Source: Micractinium sp. NFX-FRZ
Taxonomy: Eukaryota > Chlorophyta > Trebouxiophyceae > Chlorellales > Chlorellaceae
Direction of reading: 5' to 3'
DNA length: 64,000 nt
NCBI GenBank assembly: GCA_029339195.1
Contig: JAPTJF010000297.1
Coordinates: forward strand, 1-64,000
Below, one piece after another: positions 1 to 12,400 of this stretch. A program made the position numbers and the translations under genes. The notes beneath the pieces are model-generated. The model was not told the DNA's origin and did no database searches. It worked only from the letters and a program-made list of their open reading frames with translations. Position 1 is the first letter of the stretch. Each line of letters opens with the position of its first letter.

Positions 1-3000
1 TCCAGCTGCTGTTTGGTGTCGTGATGAATGTGAAGAAGGTGACCAGGGGAATGATAGATAGGGTACGCGACACAGTGGCAGGTCGTACGCCCGCCTGGCG
101 CCCGCGTGGCAGGCCACAAGCTGCAGGCCGGCGCAGTTGAAGCGCTGCATGCCGGCGCCGCAGAGCACCTCCAGGCGGTGCAGGCCGCTGGCGGCTGCCG
201 ACCGCAGAGCGACGGTGAAGAGGTCGGCAAGGCAGCGGCCCGGGAAGAGCAGCTGCACGCAGGGGGCGGCACCAGGCGTGACGCCCCTGCCGCAGCTGCC
301 GCTACCGCTGCTGCGGGCATCGCCCACTCGACCGCTGCTTGTGCCCGCGTCAGCGGGCCACATGGCTTGCAGATCGACCACAGCCAGGCGCGCCTGGCCC
401 AGCCAGTCCCCGCCCATGTCGATCTGCAGGCAGCAGCTGCCGCCAGATCCAGCTGCTGGCTAGGCCCGCAGGAAGAGCCGGTCGGCCCTGTTGTGCAGCT
501 GCAGGCAGGCATCGCCGACGAGTGTGCTGCCACTACTGCTGCCGCCGCTGCTGCTGCTGGCGGGGTTGCTGCTGGGGATGCTGGGGATACATCCACTGCT
601 GTTGCCGCTGCTGCTGAGGGTGCTATTGCTGCTGCCGAGGGTCAGGTCCAGCTGCAGCGGGCGGCTGCTGGCTGGCAGGCGCAGCGCCGCAAAGCCGCGG
701 GCGGTGAGGCTGCCTGTGAAGCCGGACAGCAGGGTGCTGCCATCCAGCAGGGCAGGCGAGCCGCTGCCTGCGGAGCAGAACGGGAGGTGGCCAGCACAGT
801 CGAGCTATGCGAAGCTGGGAGCGGGCTGGGGCACCATGGCGAATGCAACCGGCCTGGCCCTGTTCCCCCTTTGCCAGCCACGCAACCCAGCAGTACCCGC
901 ATGGCTCTGAAGCCTGGTGTGCTAAACACCGTACAAGTGCTCTCCACCCGGCAGCACCAGCTCCCGCACCCCACTCATAGAAGCATGCGGCCCTGTTTGA
1001 ATATGCTGCTCACCTGCCAGTACGAGCTCACGAACACTGCTGGGCAGCGGCGCTGCCGGGCCGGCCCCCGCCGCCCCGCACTCCCAGATGCCGCACACGC
1101 TCTCCAGGCCGATGAAGGGGGAGAGGTCGGTGCTGGGGCAGAGCCTGAGGTTGGTCAGGCGGCGCAGGCGGGGCAGGGGGGCGCCACCGGCGCAGAGCGC
1201 TTGCAGCAGGCGCGCCTGGTTGGCAGCGCTGCATTCGGGGGAGAAGTGCAGCTCTGCGGGTGCAATGGGGGTGAGGGACGAGCAAAGAATCAGGGGAGGC
1301 AGGCGGGTGGGGCGGATGATGTAAAGGAAGGCGTGGGAGCGGGTCGGGTTGTCCAAGCCTAGCACCAAGCAGTGGGGAATGGGGACGGTGGTAGCAGCAC
1401 ACAAGCCAGACAGGCTAAGTGAATGCAGGAGAGGTGGTGCGGAGAGGGCGTCCAAAGGTCGCATACTATGCAAGGCAGGGGGAGCCCACACACTAGCACT
1501 AATGAAGGCCAGGCTGTGGCGCCCCCACACCGGCTGCACAACCCAGACTTTGCAAACCAGTGAGAGCAACACAGCACTGGCACGGTGGGGCCAGCAGCTG
1601 GGCTGCAGCTCCACTCCAGCGGCCCTGCCTCCACAAGCTGCCAGCGGGGCAGCGCTGCTGCCAGCAGGCAGTCCAACCCCCGGCTGCTGCTGCCCCCCAC
1701 GTAGCGCAGCTGGTGCGGCCACTGGGGCCAGCCACCTGGCAAAGCGTGCGCAGCAGGGCGGGCAAACGCCAGCTGGCGGGCCTGCACGCACAGCCGGCGG
1801 GCGTCCAGCTGAAGGAAGGCGGCAAGCAGCGCCCGGGCGCCCTGCTGCAGCATGCTGCTGCCGGTGCCTGCCCCGCTGCCTGTGCTGCTGCTGCTGCTGC
1901 CGGTGCTGCTGGTGCTCCCCTGTGGCTGCTCGTCAAGCTGCACGGGAGAGCAGGCAAGCACACATGCACAAGGTCAGGCTTGAACAAAAGGTAACACCAT
2001 CCAGGAGCTGCAACCTTTTGTGAATGACGAGAAGCCAGAGAGCCAACAACTTCCACTGACACAGTAGTCATAGTAACAAAACTTCCTTCCAAAGCTTGGC
2101 AGCTGCACCCGTTCTCTCGGCCCCCTCACCAGCCCCAGCAGCACGGCTGTGCCGCACTCCAGCTCCACCTCCCGGCACTGCCGCAGCAGGGGGCGCGCCG
2201 GGGCAAAGATGCGGCCATCGGGGCAGCTGACGCGCAGGAAATCGAGGCGGAGGTGCGGCGGCAGGCACACCCTGCACGCATGCAGTTGGGCAAAGGGGCA
2301 GCCACACATGCAGGCTTCAAGTCGGACGGAGGCAAGGGTATGCACACGTGCTCCGTCCCGCTCGACTCCATTCATCAGTGGCCATGGGGCAACGCACCGC
2401 AGCACATGTCCCCTCCCTGTTACCACACCAACTACTAAACACACTACTCGAAACACCTGCGCACCTGGCCCCCACTCCCGCCAACCGCAGCTCCAGACGG
2501 CGCAACCCCATCGGCAGCCTGCTCAGATCCGGCACAATGTCGGTCTCCAGTACCAGTTCTGTCAGCTGGGTGAGCTGGCGCAGGGGTGCCATGTCGAGAC
2601 GCGCGTGGCAGCCGCTGAGCAGCAGGCGGCGCAGGGAGGGGGCCAGCGAGGGCAGCGCGGCGCACGCCTCGCGGCTGCACAGCCAGCCGTGGATGCCCAG
2701 ATCGTGCAGGCAGGAGGCCTGGCGGGCGTGGAAGCGCCAGGAGCCGAGCGCCCGCGCCATGACCTTGCTGCGGGGGGGGGGAGGAGGAGGGAGCAAGGGA
2801 GGTGGCAGAAGGGCGCGGTGAGGCGGGAGGCTGAGGTAGCCACGCAAGTGCTGGAACCGTGAAGCATGCAGATGAACGTTGCCATGCTTGCTCACTGCAT
2901 GCTCGCTGCTGCATGACATGTGCGTCCCCATGACATGACACATTGCGCACGGTGTGCAATTTGCTGCGCCCCCGTCGGGCATGCATGCGTCCGTTGGCGC

Positions 3001-3542
3001 GCTCTTTGCCCCTGTGCGCACCTCACGTGCTTGCCGCTGATTGAGTCCTCCTCGCAGCTAAAGTGCAGAGATCTGCACTCCCGGCACTTAAGGAGCTCCA
3101 CTACAGCATCTGCCTCGGCCTGTAGCGATGCCGCCAGCTCGGCGCACTCGTCCGGCAGGAGGCACATGAAGCGCCCGCGGGCGGCAGCAGAGGCGGCTGC
3201 AGAGTACTGCCGCCGCCGTTCCGCCGTCCAGCCACACGCGCCGACCCGCAGCTCTAGATGCTGACGTTCAGAATCATGCTGCTTCTGCTGCGGCAGATAG
3301 AGGTGCGCGGCTGGCAGCAGGTGGGGCAGCCGCAATGCAGGGACGCTGCCGGGCTGGCCGCTGGCGGTGGCGGGTGTGGCGGTGCGTGGCTGGTGAGTCG
3401 CTGCCTCAGGCGTCCGGCATTCAAGACAATTGCTATCTAACGTCGATGTAGGAGAGAGGGCGCGTTCCAATGAGCGTGGAGGAGGTGCACTCCCTTCCGG
3501 CCGCCCCTGCATCACCAGATACGTGAGTGCCCGCGTTTGCAA
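1..3542 (-). CDS. Leucine-rich-repeat protein, 3' end outside the window
   Basis: Seven exons close in phase: 3022-3542, 2465-2767, 2130-2271, 1736-1937, 1014-1253, 520-767 and <1-423 (96-nt last intron with a GTCGGC donor). The product has irregular leucine-rich repeats, for example LTQLTELVLETD, LRRLELRL, RRLTNLRLCPS and SSVRELVLA. An N-terminal part contains RFMCLLPDECAELAASL and a CRECRSLHFSCEED stretch, and there are Ser/Gly-rich linkers (around 1845-1925 and 530-620). No catalytic motif is seen; a protein-interaction role (for example an F-box-like adaptor) is only a guess. The start could be the ATG at 3542 or the in-frame ATG at 3512. The frame is still open at base 1. It shares a 356-bp upstream region with the divergent esterase gene. 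Confidence 0.7.
938..1045. repeat. Intronic echo of the LRR exon 5 donor junction
   Basis: On the minus strand, exon 5 ends by encoding SVRELVLA followed by GTGAGC. About 70 bp further into the intron the sequence again reads as GVRELVLPGGEH, with a degenerate donor and then a stop. The second copy is not in a usable phase, so it is a duplicated junction rather than an exon. Confidence 0.6.
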
Positions 3543-3898
3543 GCCAGCATCCTCTAGCTTGCAGTATCAATGCATGCGTATTTCCCAACGCAATGGCGGA
3601 CTCGCCTGCTTGCTCCGGCGCTCGTGTGGCCAAGCCTCCATCCTCACCCTGCACGAGCGAAGTCCTGAAACCGAGCCAGCAGGGAGCCTATGGTACTTTG
3701 GCAATCCAGTTGCCGGTGCAACAACCTCAATTCAGGCAGTAGGCCCGCAATGGTCAAGAGAGGCTCCGGCGCTCATTTTGTAGAGGCCGCAGCAGGCGAA
3801 ACACGGCGCCCTTTCACAGGCGCCAAGCCTTGGGCTCAAGCATGCTACCGATCACTCTCTTGTACATTGCGCTGCTCCTCCCCGCCGCTTCTGCCGCG
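3543..3898. promoter_or_regulatory. Shared upstream region of a divergent gene pair
   Basis: The 356 bp between the first ATG codons of the LRR gene (minus) and the esterase (plus) must contain both promoters and 5' UTRs. It is less GC-rich than the coding parts. I see no convincing TATA box. Confidence 0.5.
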
Positions 3899-5790
3899 AT
3901 GCGACCCACCGTGAGCTATGGGCTGTTGCAGCGGTTTTCCAGTCGTGGGCTCGTTGTCTAAGCTTCATGAGACCATAACGCAACGAGAGGAACACGCTCC
4001 CATTGTCACCGAGCGCCGACGCGTCGCCCACTCCTCTCCCGCCGCCGCTGCCGCCATACCGCTGCCCGCACTCGACCGCGCTCGGCTCTCCCCCTTTGCC
4101 CCTCCCCTCCCCCATTCCAGTTCGTCACATTCGGCGACTCCATCACTCAGCGCGGCTTTGGGCCTGGCTGGAGCAGCGCGCTGGCAAATGCCTACCAGCG
4201 GCGTGCCGACGTCATCAACCGCGGCTACTCTGGCTACAACTCCCGTTGGGCGCTGCAGCTGCTGGATAAAGTGTTCCCGCCTGCCTCCACTGGCGCCCAG
4301 CCACCCGCCCTGGCCACCGTGTGGTTTGGCGCCAACGACGCAGCGCTGCCCGACCGCGGCTCGTGAGTGGGGTGGCGGCGGTGGTGGCGGCGGCGGTGCT
4401 GTTGCTGTTGCCGTTTGAGCACATTGGCTTCGATGCGCCAATATATGCCGTGGTGCGTGCCCTCTTGGTAATCTCTTCCCTGGAAGCCAACTCACCAGCA
4501 TGTGCCCCACCTTGAGCCACCAGCGCTGCAGCTTCCCGCCAACCACACTCATTGGCGCCGCCGCCGTTGCCGCCCCTCCTTTGCCCCACCCCCCCGTTCC
4601 CCTCCTGTGCAGCGCGCGCCAGCACGTGCCGGTGGGGGAGTACACCGACAACCTGCGGGCCATTGTGGCACACCTGCGGGGGGTGGGGGTGGCTGCGGTG
4701 GTGCTCATCACGCCGCCGCCAGTGTCGGAGCCAGACCGCCTTGTGCACGTGGAGAAGGTGGGGTGGTCGGTAGGATGTGGGTGGGGTAGACGATGAGGGC
4801 AGCTGAAGGGTAAGGTGGGGCGGAAGTTGAAGACATGCAGGATAAGGTGGGGTGGAAAGTGAGGTCGGCTGGAAGGGAAGCTGGGGTGGACAGGAGGGAG
4901 CCGGGGTCAAACCCCGACCTGCATGTGCAAGGGAGTACAGTTCCATATGCCTGTGGCTCCGCCATGTTCACTGCCTGCGTGCCCGCCTGCCCCACTGCCA
5001 CCCCCCACCACCCACAGACCTACGGCGTGAAGCTGGAGGTGCCGGAGCGCACCAATGAGGTGGCGGGGCAGTACGCCGCCGCAGTGGAGGCGCTCGCCGC
5101 GGAGCTGCGCCTGCCCTGCCTCAACCTGTGGGCCGCCTTCCAGCGGGTGCCGGGGTGGCAGCAGGGGCTGCTGTGCGATGGGCTGCACCTCACGAAAAAG
5201 GGCAACCAGGAGGTGTACCGCCTGCTGCAGCAGCTCATCAACGAGCACTACCCGCAGCTCAGGTGAGAGCCGTGCGGTACTGCCACTGGGGTGGTGCTGT
5301 ACTGCTGGGTTTTACGTGTTGCCCTCACCTGCCCTCCGGGGCAGATGCGGTGCCCATGGCCGCTCCTTTGCCTACACTGCGCCGCCCCCTTCACTGTGCC
5401 ATGCACATCATCCCGTCCCATGCCCGCTCCCATCTGCACGCAGGGGTGCGCTGCCCATGGGCGCTCCCCACCTGCCCTGCTCTCCATGCTCCTGCGAAGC
5501 CCTCCCTTCCCCGCAGGGTGCACGCGCAGCCCATGGGCGTGCCTTGAGCCACTCTGGATTGGCCCTGGCCTCTTTGCCTGCCGCCTGCCCCGCCCTTGCT
5601 CGTGGCCCGTCACTCGCAACTGTGTTACACTCTCCTGTGCCCCGCCAGGGTGGATGCGCTGCCCATGGACGCCCCAGACCACTCTTTGGTCGACCCCGAC
5701 AACGTGCCAGCCGCGTTCGAGAAGCACTTTGGCCAGAAGGCTCAGCAGGCGGCAGCTGATGGCACGGCGGATGGCAAGGACGAGCTGTGA
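3899..5790 (+). CDS. IAH1: SGNH/GDSL esterase of the IAH1/CPRD49 type
   Basis: Exons 3899-3910, 4121-4362, 4613-4757, 5018-5262 and 5649-5790 give 261 residues. The first exon is only 12 nt and encodes MRPT; it splices onto FVTFGDSITQRGFGPGW, restoring the block I catalytic serine (GDS). Block III is seen as WFGANDAALPD, and the Asp-His dyad as LCDGLHLTKKGN near the C-terminus. This matches isoamyl-acetate-hydrolysing esterase and plant CPRD49 proteins, which hydrolyse small acyl esters and are usually cytosolic. The C-terminal tail ends in KDEL. KDEL can act as an ER-retention signal, but no signal peptide is visible, so this may be chance. The last intron contains junction-like repeats. Confidence 0.88.
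5341..5665 (+). repeat. Degenerate copies of the esterase exon 5 acceptor region
   Basis: The core GCTGCCCATGG and its flanks, which begin exon 5 after its acceptor (5649), also occur near 5345, 5445 and 5520 inside the preceding intron. Each is followed by a GCnCCCC-like stretch, and the spacing is irregular (about 70-130 bp). Two of the copies also carry a CAGGG acceptor-like sequence. Confidence 0.65.
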
Positions 5791-6305
5791 TGCTGCTACA
5801 CTGTGTGGGCTTCCACTGCAAACCCCACTGCTATAATGTATTAGTACATACATGTTTTCCGCGTCTTGCCGCCATCGTTGTGGCGGCTGCTCTAGTATCT
5901 CGTATTGGACACTGTCCTCACTGTGAACATGCAAGCTTCGACCTTGCAGATGGGGTGGCTCTTCTCAAATTCAGGGGGGCAGGGTGGGCAGTGGCCAAAA
6001 CTGGGTGTTGAGAACAGCAAAGTGCTGCCTACAATGCGGTCAACAAACAAAAAGAAAGTGCATGCATGAGGTCTGGAAAGTATACAGCAATGGCCTGGCT
6101 GAAGACAAGTGGAGTGCTGATGCCATGAGTGGTGCACCAGTGGTGCAAAGGGCCAAACGGCATGCGCAGCCGGGGCATCCCTCACCCCTGCGTCACCGAA
6201 CATTGGATCCCACATCGTCACATGAGAGTCACGATGCGCAAGCGAGCGGCTCTCGCTCGGCAATGATGCTGGCATTGCCTGCCAGCCAGCTGCCTGCCAG
6301 CTGCC
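5791..6305. other. Convergent 3' UTR region, no gene seen
   Basis: This 515-bp gap lies between the esterase stop and the GLYK stop. It is relatively AT-rich around 5830-5860 and 6030-6080, as expected for 3' ends. No coding or RNA gene is recognisable. Confidence 0.5.
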
Positions 6306-9300
6306 TCACATGATGGCCGCCGGCTGGCTTCCCACCGGCTCCCGCCCCTCATCCACCTCCACCACCAGCAGGTGCCCCGGGCGGGCCGTGGTGGGCCCGC
6401 TTGCATACAGGCCCGGCAGGTAGGCGCGGTAGGCGGGCATGAATCGGTCCACAAAGGCGGCCACCTGCTCATCAGTCATCGCGGGGCGGCCAGACGCACG
6501 CATCGCCTGCTCCGCCTGCAGCAGGGGAGAGGGGCGAGGGGGGAGGGGCGGGGGCTGGGTGCCTTGCGCGGGCGGGGAGGGGGGGCCTCGTGGCGTGGCA
6601 GCGGTGGGGCAGGGTTGGCGGTAATTAGCCGCCAGTGCAGCCCAGCATTGCATAGCCACCCGTGGCACGCACACTGCCACATCCCATGTATCCATCCTTC
6701 CATCCAGGCAGGCAGGCAGGCAGGCAGGCGCTTCTTTTCGCCTGCACTTCGTGCCCCGCCCACCTGCAGGCGCCAGCGGTATGCATAGTCTGGCTGCGCC
6801 ACGCGCACCACCAGCCAGGCGTCTACAAAAGAGTCCCACGCCTCCTTGTAGCTGCACAGGGGGAGGGGCGAGGGAGGCGACATACTAGCGTGCAGGATGA
6901 GGCGGTGGGCAGGGAGCAGACAGGCGGCATGCTTGAAAGGAGACAGGGGCTCAAGGATGGGCTGCCCCAAGCGCGTGTCCGGGTGTTCCCCAATTCGGTT
7001 GAGCTCCCGCAGACAAAAACAGCCAGCCACCAGCCCAATCCTCCCGCTCCCAGCGCCCCTCGATCTCGCCTGCGCAGGAATGTGTTCACGGGCTGGAGGT
7101 TGGCGTCCACCGCTGCCGCCTCCTCGTCGCCCACAGGCCCAAAGCCCAGCATCCATCCCTCAAAGAGGACGACGTCCACGGGGCCGGCGGCGGCGGGCCA
7201 GGTGGCTGGGTCGGCACGGTCGCCCTGCCCGCTGAAGGCCGACTTGTCATACCTGCCGGGAGGGCGGCGGAGCAGGGGAGGCAGGTGGGCAGGGCAGGGG
7301 AGATGAGGGGGCATGATGGGATGGCAAACCACCGGTAACAATTGTGTAAGGCAAGCGCACAAGCGCAGCAAGTTGTTCAGCCAAGAGCAGGAGCAGCCAG
7401 CCCTGAGCACATGCCGGGTCTGTCTGCCCCTTCACTGCCAGGCAGCACTGCCTTCTGCCCCTGCTGCTTTTAGGCAGCCGGCCAACCCATGCTTCCCCCG
7501 GCCCGCCTGCACCGGCAGCCCGCCAGCCGCCACAGCCGCCACCAGTAGCAGCACCCCACAAGCCCTGCCCGCACCGTGGGAGCGGCACGCTGCTGCCTGC
7601 TGCCATGGCGCCCTGCAGCGCGCGCAGCGTGTCGCTGCCCAGCCCCATGTCGTGGGAGCCCGCGTTGCCGCGCATCTGCAGCAGCGGGTTGCCCGGGTGC
7701 TCCGCTGCCACTGCAGGCGCAGGGAGGGGGCAGGCATGATCGCAGTGAAGGGCACAAGAGTGGGGTGAGGGGGCACGACAGCAGCAGGCCCGGACGAGAG
7801 CGGTGTACTTGGGGAACGGGGGCCCGCAGCTGCGGAGCATCCCGCATGCCGGCACCTGTGCCTGCCCCGCCATGAGACTGGCAAAATCAGGCCAGGGGCC
7901 CTGCCTGCATGTGACAACGTCCCGCTCCGTCCCAGGGCCCCTGCAAAGAGCGCACTCCCCCTCCGACTGCCCTCCTGGGCCCCCGCTGGCACGTGCCTGC
8001 TTGCTGCCCCGCGTGTGTGAGGTAGAAGTCGTCAATTGAGATGGAGGCAGCGGTGGCGCCGGTGTATGCAAACAGAGCCTCCAGCTGCTCACACAGCGTG
8101 GTCTTGCCGCACCCCTGCAGACACATGGTTGTAACAACTCCAACAGTTGGATGCAATTTCAGTTGTCAATCGCTTGAATGAATGCAGTCGCCGCGGTGCA
8201 GCAGGTGGGGGCGGGTGTAAGAGGCGGACCTGGGCCAGTCAGGCCAGGGCAGCCCAGCACGTTTGTAGGGCAGCCCAGCGCGATGCCCACCCCACCGCCA
8301 TGCCCACCTGCGGCGCGCTGATGCCCAGCACCAAGGGGGGACCGTGTGCGCCGCTGCCGCCCGCTGCTGCCTGGTGCTGCTTCAGCTGCCGCTCGCACCA
8401 GAAGAAGACCGGGAGGTAGTACTGGAAGATGCGGCGCCTGTGGGAGGCGGGGGGTAGCAGAAGGGTTGGGGTGAGTGGGTTTGAGTAGAGGTGAAAGAGA
8501 AGGTGGATTAGAGGAGGATGGGGCGAGGGGTGCGGGGGGCAAGGAGCCAGGGGTTGAAGCCAACAGGCGCCCATCTGGCTCAGGGGTGTCGCTCGGGACT
8601 CGAGAGGAAGGAGCGTCTCCATCATTGTGCGCAACTGCGGCCGCGGCAGCCAAGGATAATGAAGGCCCCAGCCCTGCCCTGCATCCAGCCCGGCCCCCGC
8701 AGTTGCACGCGCAGCAGTGGCAGCAGCACTAGCAGCTGCGGCACCGGCGGCGCCGGCGGGGGGCTCACTTCTGTGCCGGCTGCAGCTGGTCCAGCGGCGG
8801 AAAGCCCAGGTTGGAGATGATTTGCCCCCCCAGCTCCTGCCAGCGCCCCAGCTCCGCCTCCACTGCTGCCCGGCTCAGGCCGCAGCTGGGCAGCAGTGGC
8901 GAACCGCAAATGAAATCTGTGCGGCGGTTGAGGGGAGGGGCAGCAGGAAACAGCACTGAGGTGTTGACAGAGCAGTTTACACGTGCATTTCATTCAGGAG
9001 GATCGATACTGTGCAAGCACTGGGGACCCGGGGCAAGCATGCTTGGGGGCCTCACCCAGTAGGCTGGCATCTGCCACTGCTGCCGCCGTCCCGTTGGCGG
9101 CGGAGGCGGCAGTGGCAGTGGCGGCAGCCTTGCTGTTGGCGCCGCTGCTGCGGCCCTTCAGATGGCCGTGTATGATTGAGGTGATTGCGGTCAGCATGGC
9201 GTGGGGCTGCCTAGAGGATGGCGCCAGCCGGAGAAGGGCTGTGTTGGTGTTGCTGTGGGAGACAAGGCTGGTGGAGGGGCTCTGGCGCATGCCAATGCAG

Positions 9301-9368
9301 GGCGTGGATGAGACAATGGCTCGTACGACAATACCGTGGTGCTTGATCGCAGCCTTCGCGTGTCTCAC
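6306..9368 (-). CDS. GLYK: D-glycerate 3-kinase, plastid type (photorespiration)
   Basis: Eight exons close in phase: 9056-9368, 8769-8916, 8308-8437, 7997-8114, 7575-7710, 7070-7252, 6764-6851 and 6306-6515 (441 aa). The P-loop GISAPQGCGKTT spans the exon 3/4 junction. Other GLYK signatures are SIDDFYLT, HPGNPLLQMRGNAGSHD, DVVLFEGWMLGF and YAYRWRLQAE, and the C-terminus matches the plant enzyme. The enzyme phosphorylates D-glycerate with ATP to give 3-phosphoglycerate, the last photorespiratory step in the chloroplast. The Met-rich, basic, Ala/Ser-rich first exon fits a transit peptide. Two donors are non-canonical GC: GCACGT after exon 4 and GCGAGA after exon 6. Both are needed to keep the conserved alignment intact. 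The gene is head-to-head with the CD2BP2-like gene, 126 bp away. Confidence 0.93.
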
Positions 9369-9494
9369 TGCGAGTTTTCAACACCTGCTGACGTGGGATT
9401 TAGGGCTCCCAGGTCCGAAAGGAGGGCGCATCAAGGTGCTGGCACCTTCAGCGCTGCACGCTCATCTAGAAATTGTTGCTACCCGCCCGGCACG

Positions 9495-12400
9495 ATGAGC
9501 AGCGGCGAGAAGAAGGCCAAGGGGAAGCGAGTGCGCTTTAGCGAGACACCACCTGCTGTGCGCGAGTTCCAAGCCGACGAAGATGATGTTCCCAAGCAAA
9601 AACGCCAAGCTTTGGACCCTATGGAGGCCTTGGAGGGTGGGTGACCGTCTGGCGGTGCCCTGTCCCGCCCCGCCCCTGTCAACTGCACCGCACCCGTCTC
9701 CCCTCCCCACCAGGCTGATCCGTCAGTAGGCCTTGCCAGATCCAATTCTGTACTTCATTAAATGAATCAAGTCAGTCTGTGAAACCTCTGCAGGTGAGAT
9801 CATGGGCGTGTGCTTGGCAGAGAGCGGCGCCAGCACCGGCATGGACGCGGCGGCATGCGCCGCCAGCCGGCGTGCCGCCCGCCGGCAGGAGCTGATGTCT
9901 GGATTTGAGGAGGGGGCTGGGGCGGCCCTACTCGGCGACATTGAGAGCGCAGAGGCAATGTATGAGGACCCGGACGAGATGTGAGTGGGGTGGTTGAACA
10001 TGAGGGGAGGTCGAGAGTGTGGGGTGCCCAGTCAGCATTCAGCCTCACATAATGATCGCCCTGACCCTTCCCAGCCCGCCCTCGCCAACCTGGTCCCCAT
10101 CATCACGCCTCATCATTTCCCCTCCCTACTCACCCTCCTACACCCTGGTGAACAACACGGCCCCCTCCTCCCTTGTGTCCTCACATTTCCTGCCTTGCCC
10201 CCTTGCCCACCCCATGCCACCCTGTCACTTCCCCTTTCAGGTTCAACGATGCCGGCATCCCCTTTGAGCCGTTCCACCTGAAGCGGGAGCGGGAGGAGGG
10301 ATACTTTGACGAGGTGAAGGGGGAGGGGGGGGATTGGGTGTGTGGATTGATTGTTGGACAGGGGAGAGATTGGGTGTGTGGAAGGATCGTTGGGTTGATG
10401 GCTCACAAGGTGCAGGGAGGGGTCAGTTGGTGGCTTGTGCGACATAGTCAGCTGGGTGGGGTGGAAAGGAGGCGGGGCGCGGTGGGGCTTGTCCACGGTG
10501 GGTGGCGGAGCACCGTGCTGCCCTGCCCCGCTCCTGCCCTACCCTGCCCTCTTCACCCCTGCCCAAACGCATGCAGCCGCCCTGCCCCTACCCCCTTCAC
10601 AGGGGTACGTCTAGCTGAATAAAAAGAAGGGCAGGGGTGCAGGGCGCCTGTTCCTTGGCACGGCATCTCCCCATTGGACAGAACTAATCTCCACACCCAG
10701 GCTGCTTCTGCCCTTGCCTGCTTCTGCAGACTGGCAACTACTGCAGACCAACAGCAGAGGGGCGCTCCATCTGCTCCCCCACCAAACATCCCACCGTCCT
10801 TCACATCCCCTCAAACCACCACATGCCTCCTCCTCGCCCTGCCCCTCACGCACGCTGCGCACTATGCATCCCCCTGTTCTGCACATCTCACCAAACCACA
10901 CATGCCCCCCTCCCCCTTGCACCCCACACGCACGCTGTGCAGGACGGCAACTATGTCGAGTACAAGATGGCTGAGGTGGAGGATGCATGGGCGGATGAGC
11001 TGGCCAGTGAGTGGCGGGAGGGAGCGGGCAGGCAGGTGCTACTTCTGGGGGTGCGGGATACATGGGTCGATGCAGAGGGCAGGGGGAGCTGCTCCGGCAA
11101 GCAAGAACAGGCTGCGTGCGCTGGCGTTGCAGATGGTGCAAGAGGTGCCCCGATGCCTGGATGCCCGTGGGGGCGGCTCTTGAGTGGCTGGCCCGTGTGT
11201 CATGCCCCTCTGCAACCCCCTGTGTTGAACTTGCTGACTGACCAACTGCTGTGCCACCCTCCTGCCTGGCAGCTGTGGCGGTGGATGGGGAGTGGCTGCC
11301 ACGCAGGACGGCTCCCCAGGAATGTCCAAAATGGCACCTACTGGCTGCCCGACTAACCAACAGTTACACTCCCCTTTTACATCAAGCAGCCGTGGAGGTT
11401 GACGAGGCGTGGCTGACGCGCGTGATGTCGGGGCCGGCGCGTCAGGCGGCCGAGGTGCTGGCGGCGGGGGAGGCGCCAGACCTGGGGCCAGAACAGATTG
11501 CCAGCTACAAGCGCAGGTGGGTGCGTGTGTGGTGGGGATGGAGTGGGGAGGGTGGTCGACTGGGGGTTGGCCCTTGTGTGCATGTGCCCCTGGTTGTGGG
11601 GGGACACGGTTTGAGAAGATGGGCCTTTGTGCAAGGAGACATCTGCTTCAGGCGCTCCTTCAGGCGCCGCAACCACCTGTGCTTCCATGCGGCCACCCCC
11701 ACCCCCACCCCGCCCCATTGTCACCCCCTAGCACAACCTCACCCCCCGCCCCCCTCACCCATCCCCTCTGTTGTAACGTGCAGGCTGGTGGACCTGCTGC
11801 TGCCGGGAGAAAACGTGCTGCAGGCGCTACGCCGGCTGGCGGCGGTGCGGCCGCTCGGCGCCGCCGCTGCTGGCGTCATCGGCGGCAGCCAGGCATCGCC
11901 CGCCGCCAGCGACCCAGCACTGACGATGCAGCACCCGCGCATGCTCAGCAACGGCCAGGCGAGCTGGGTCCTGGGCATCGTCAATGAGTTAATCGTTTGT
12001 TATTGCCAACCTGCCACTCTTGCCCTACGCGCCCATCACCCCTGGGGGCCACACATGTCTGGGCGCCCTCGCCCTGCTTCCCCATGCACCCAGCTTCCCA
12101 CCTGCTGCACCACCGCCTGCCCGTCTGCGCCCCACCTGTGCAGGCCATGCCCCCCGGTGTGCGTGAGAAGTTTGAGAGCCTGACGGGGCTGAGCAGCTTG
12201 CTCATGGACCAGGTGGGGCGATGCTGGTGTATTGAGGTGTTGTGGGGTGTAGTGGGGTGCAGTGTGGGTTGTGGGGTGTTGTGGGGTGTTGTGGGGGTGT
12301 AGTGAGATGCATGACGTGGTGTTGTGGGGTGTAGTGCGGTGTGGTGGGATGGCCCGAGATGCTCTGGAGCGCTACGGGAGCCTATCGCGAGGGCAGGCGG

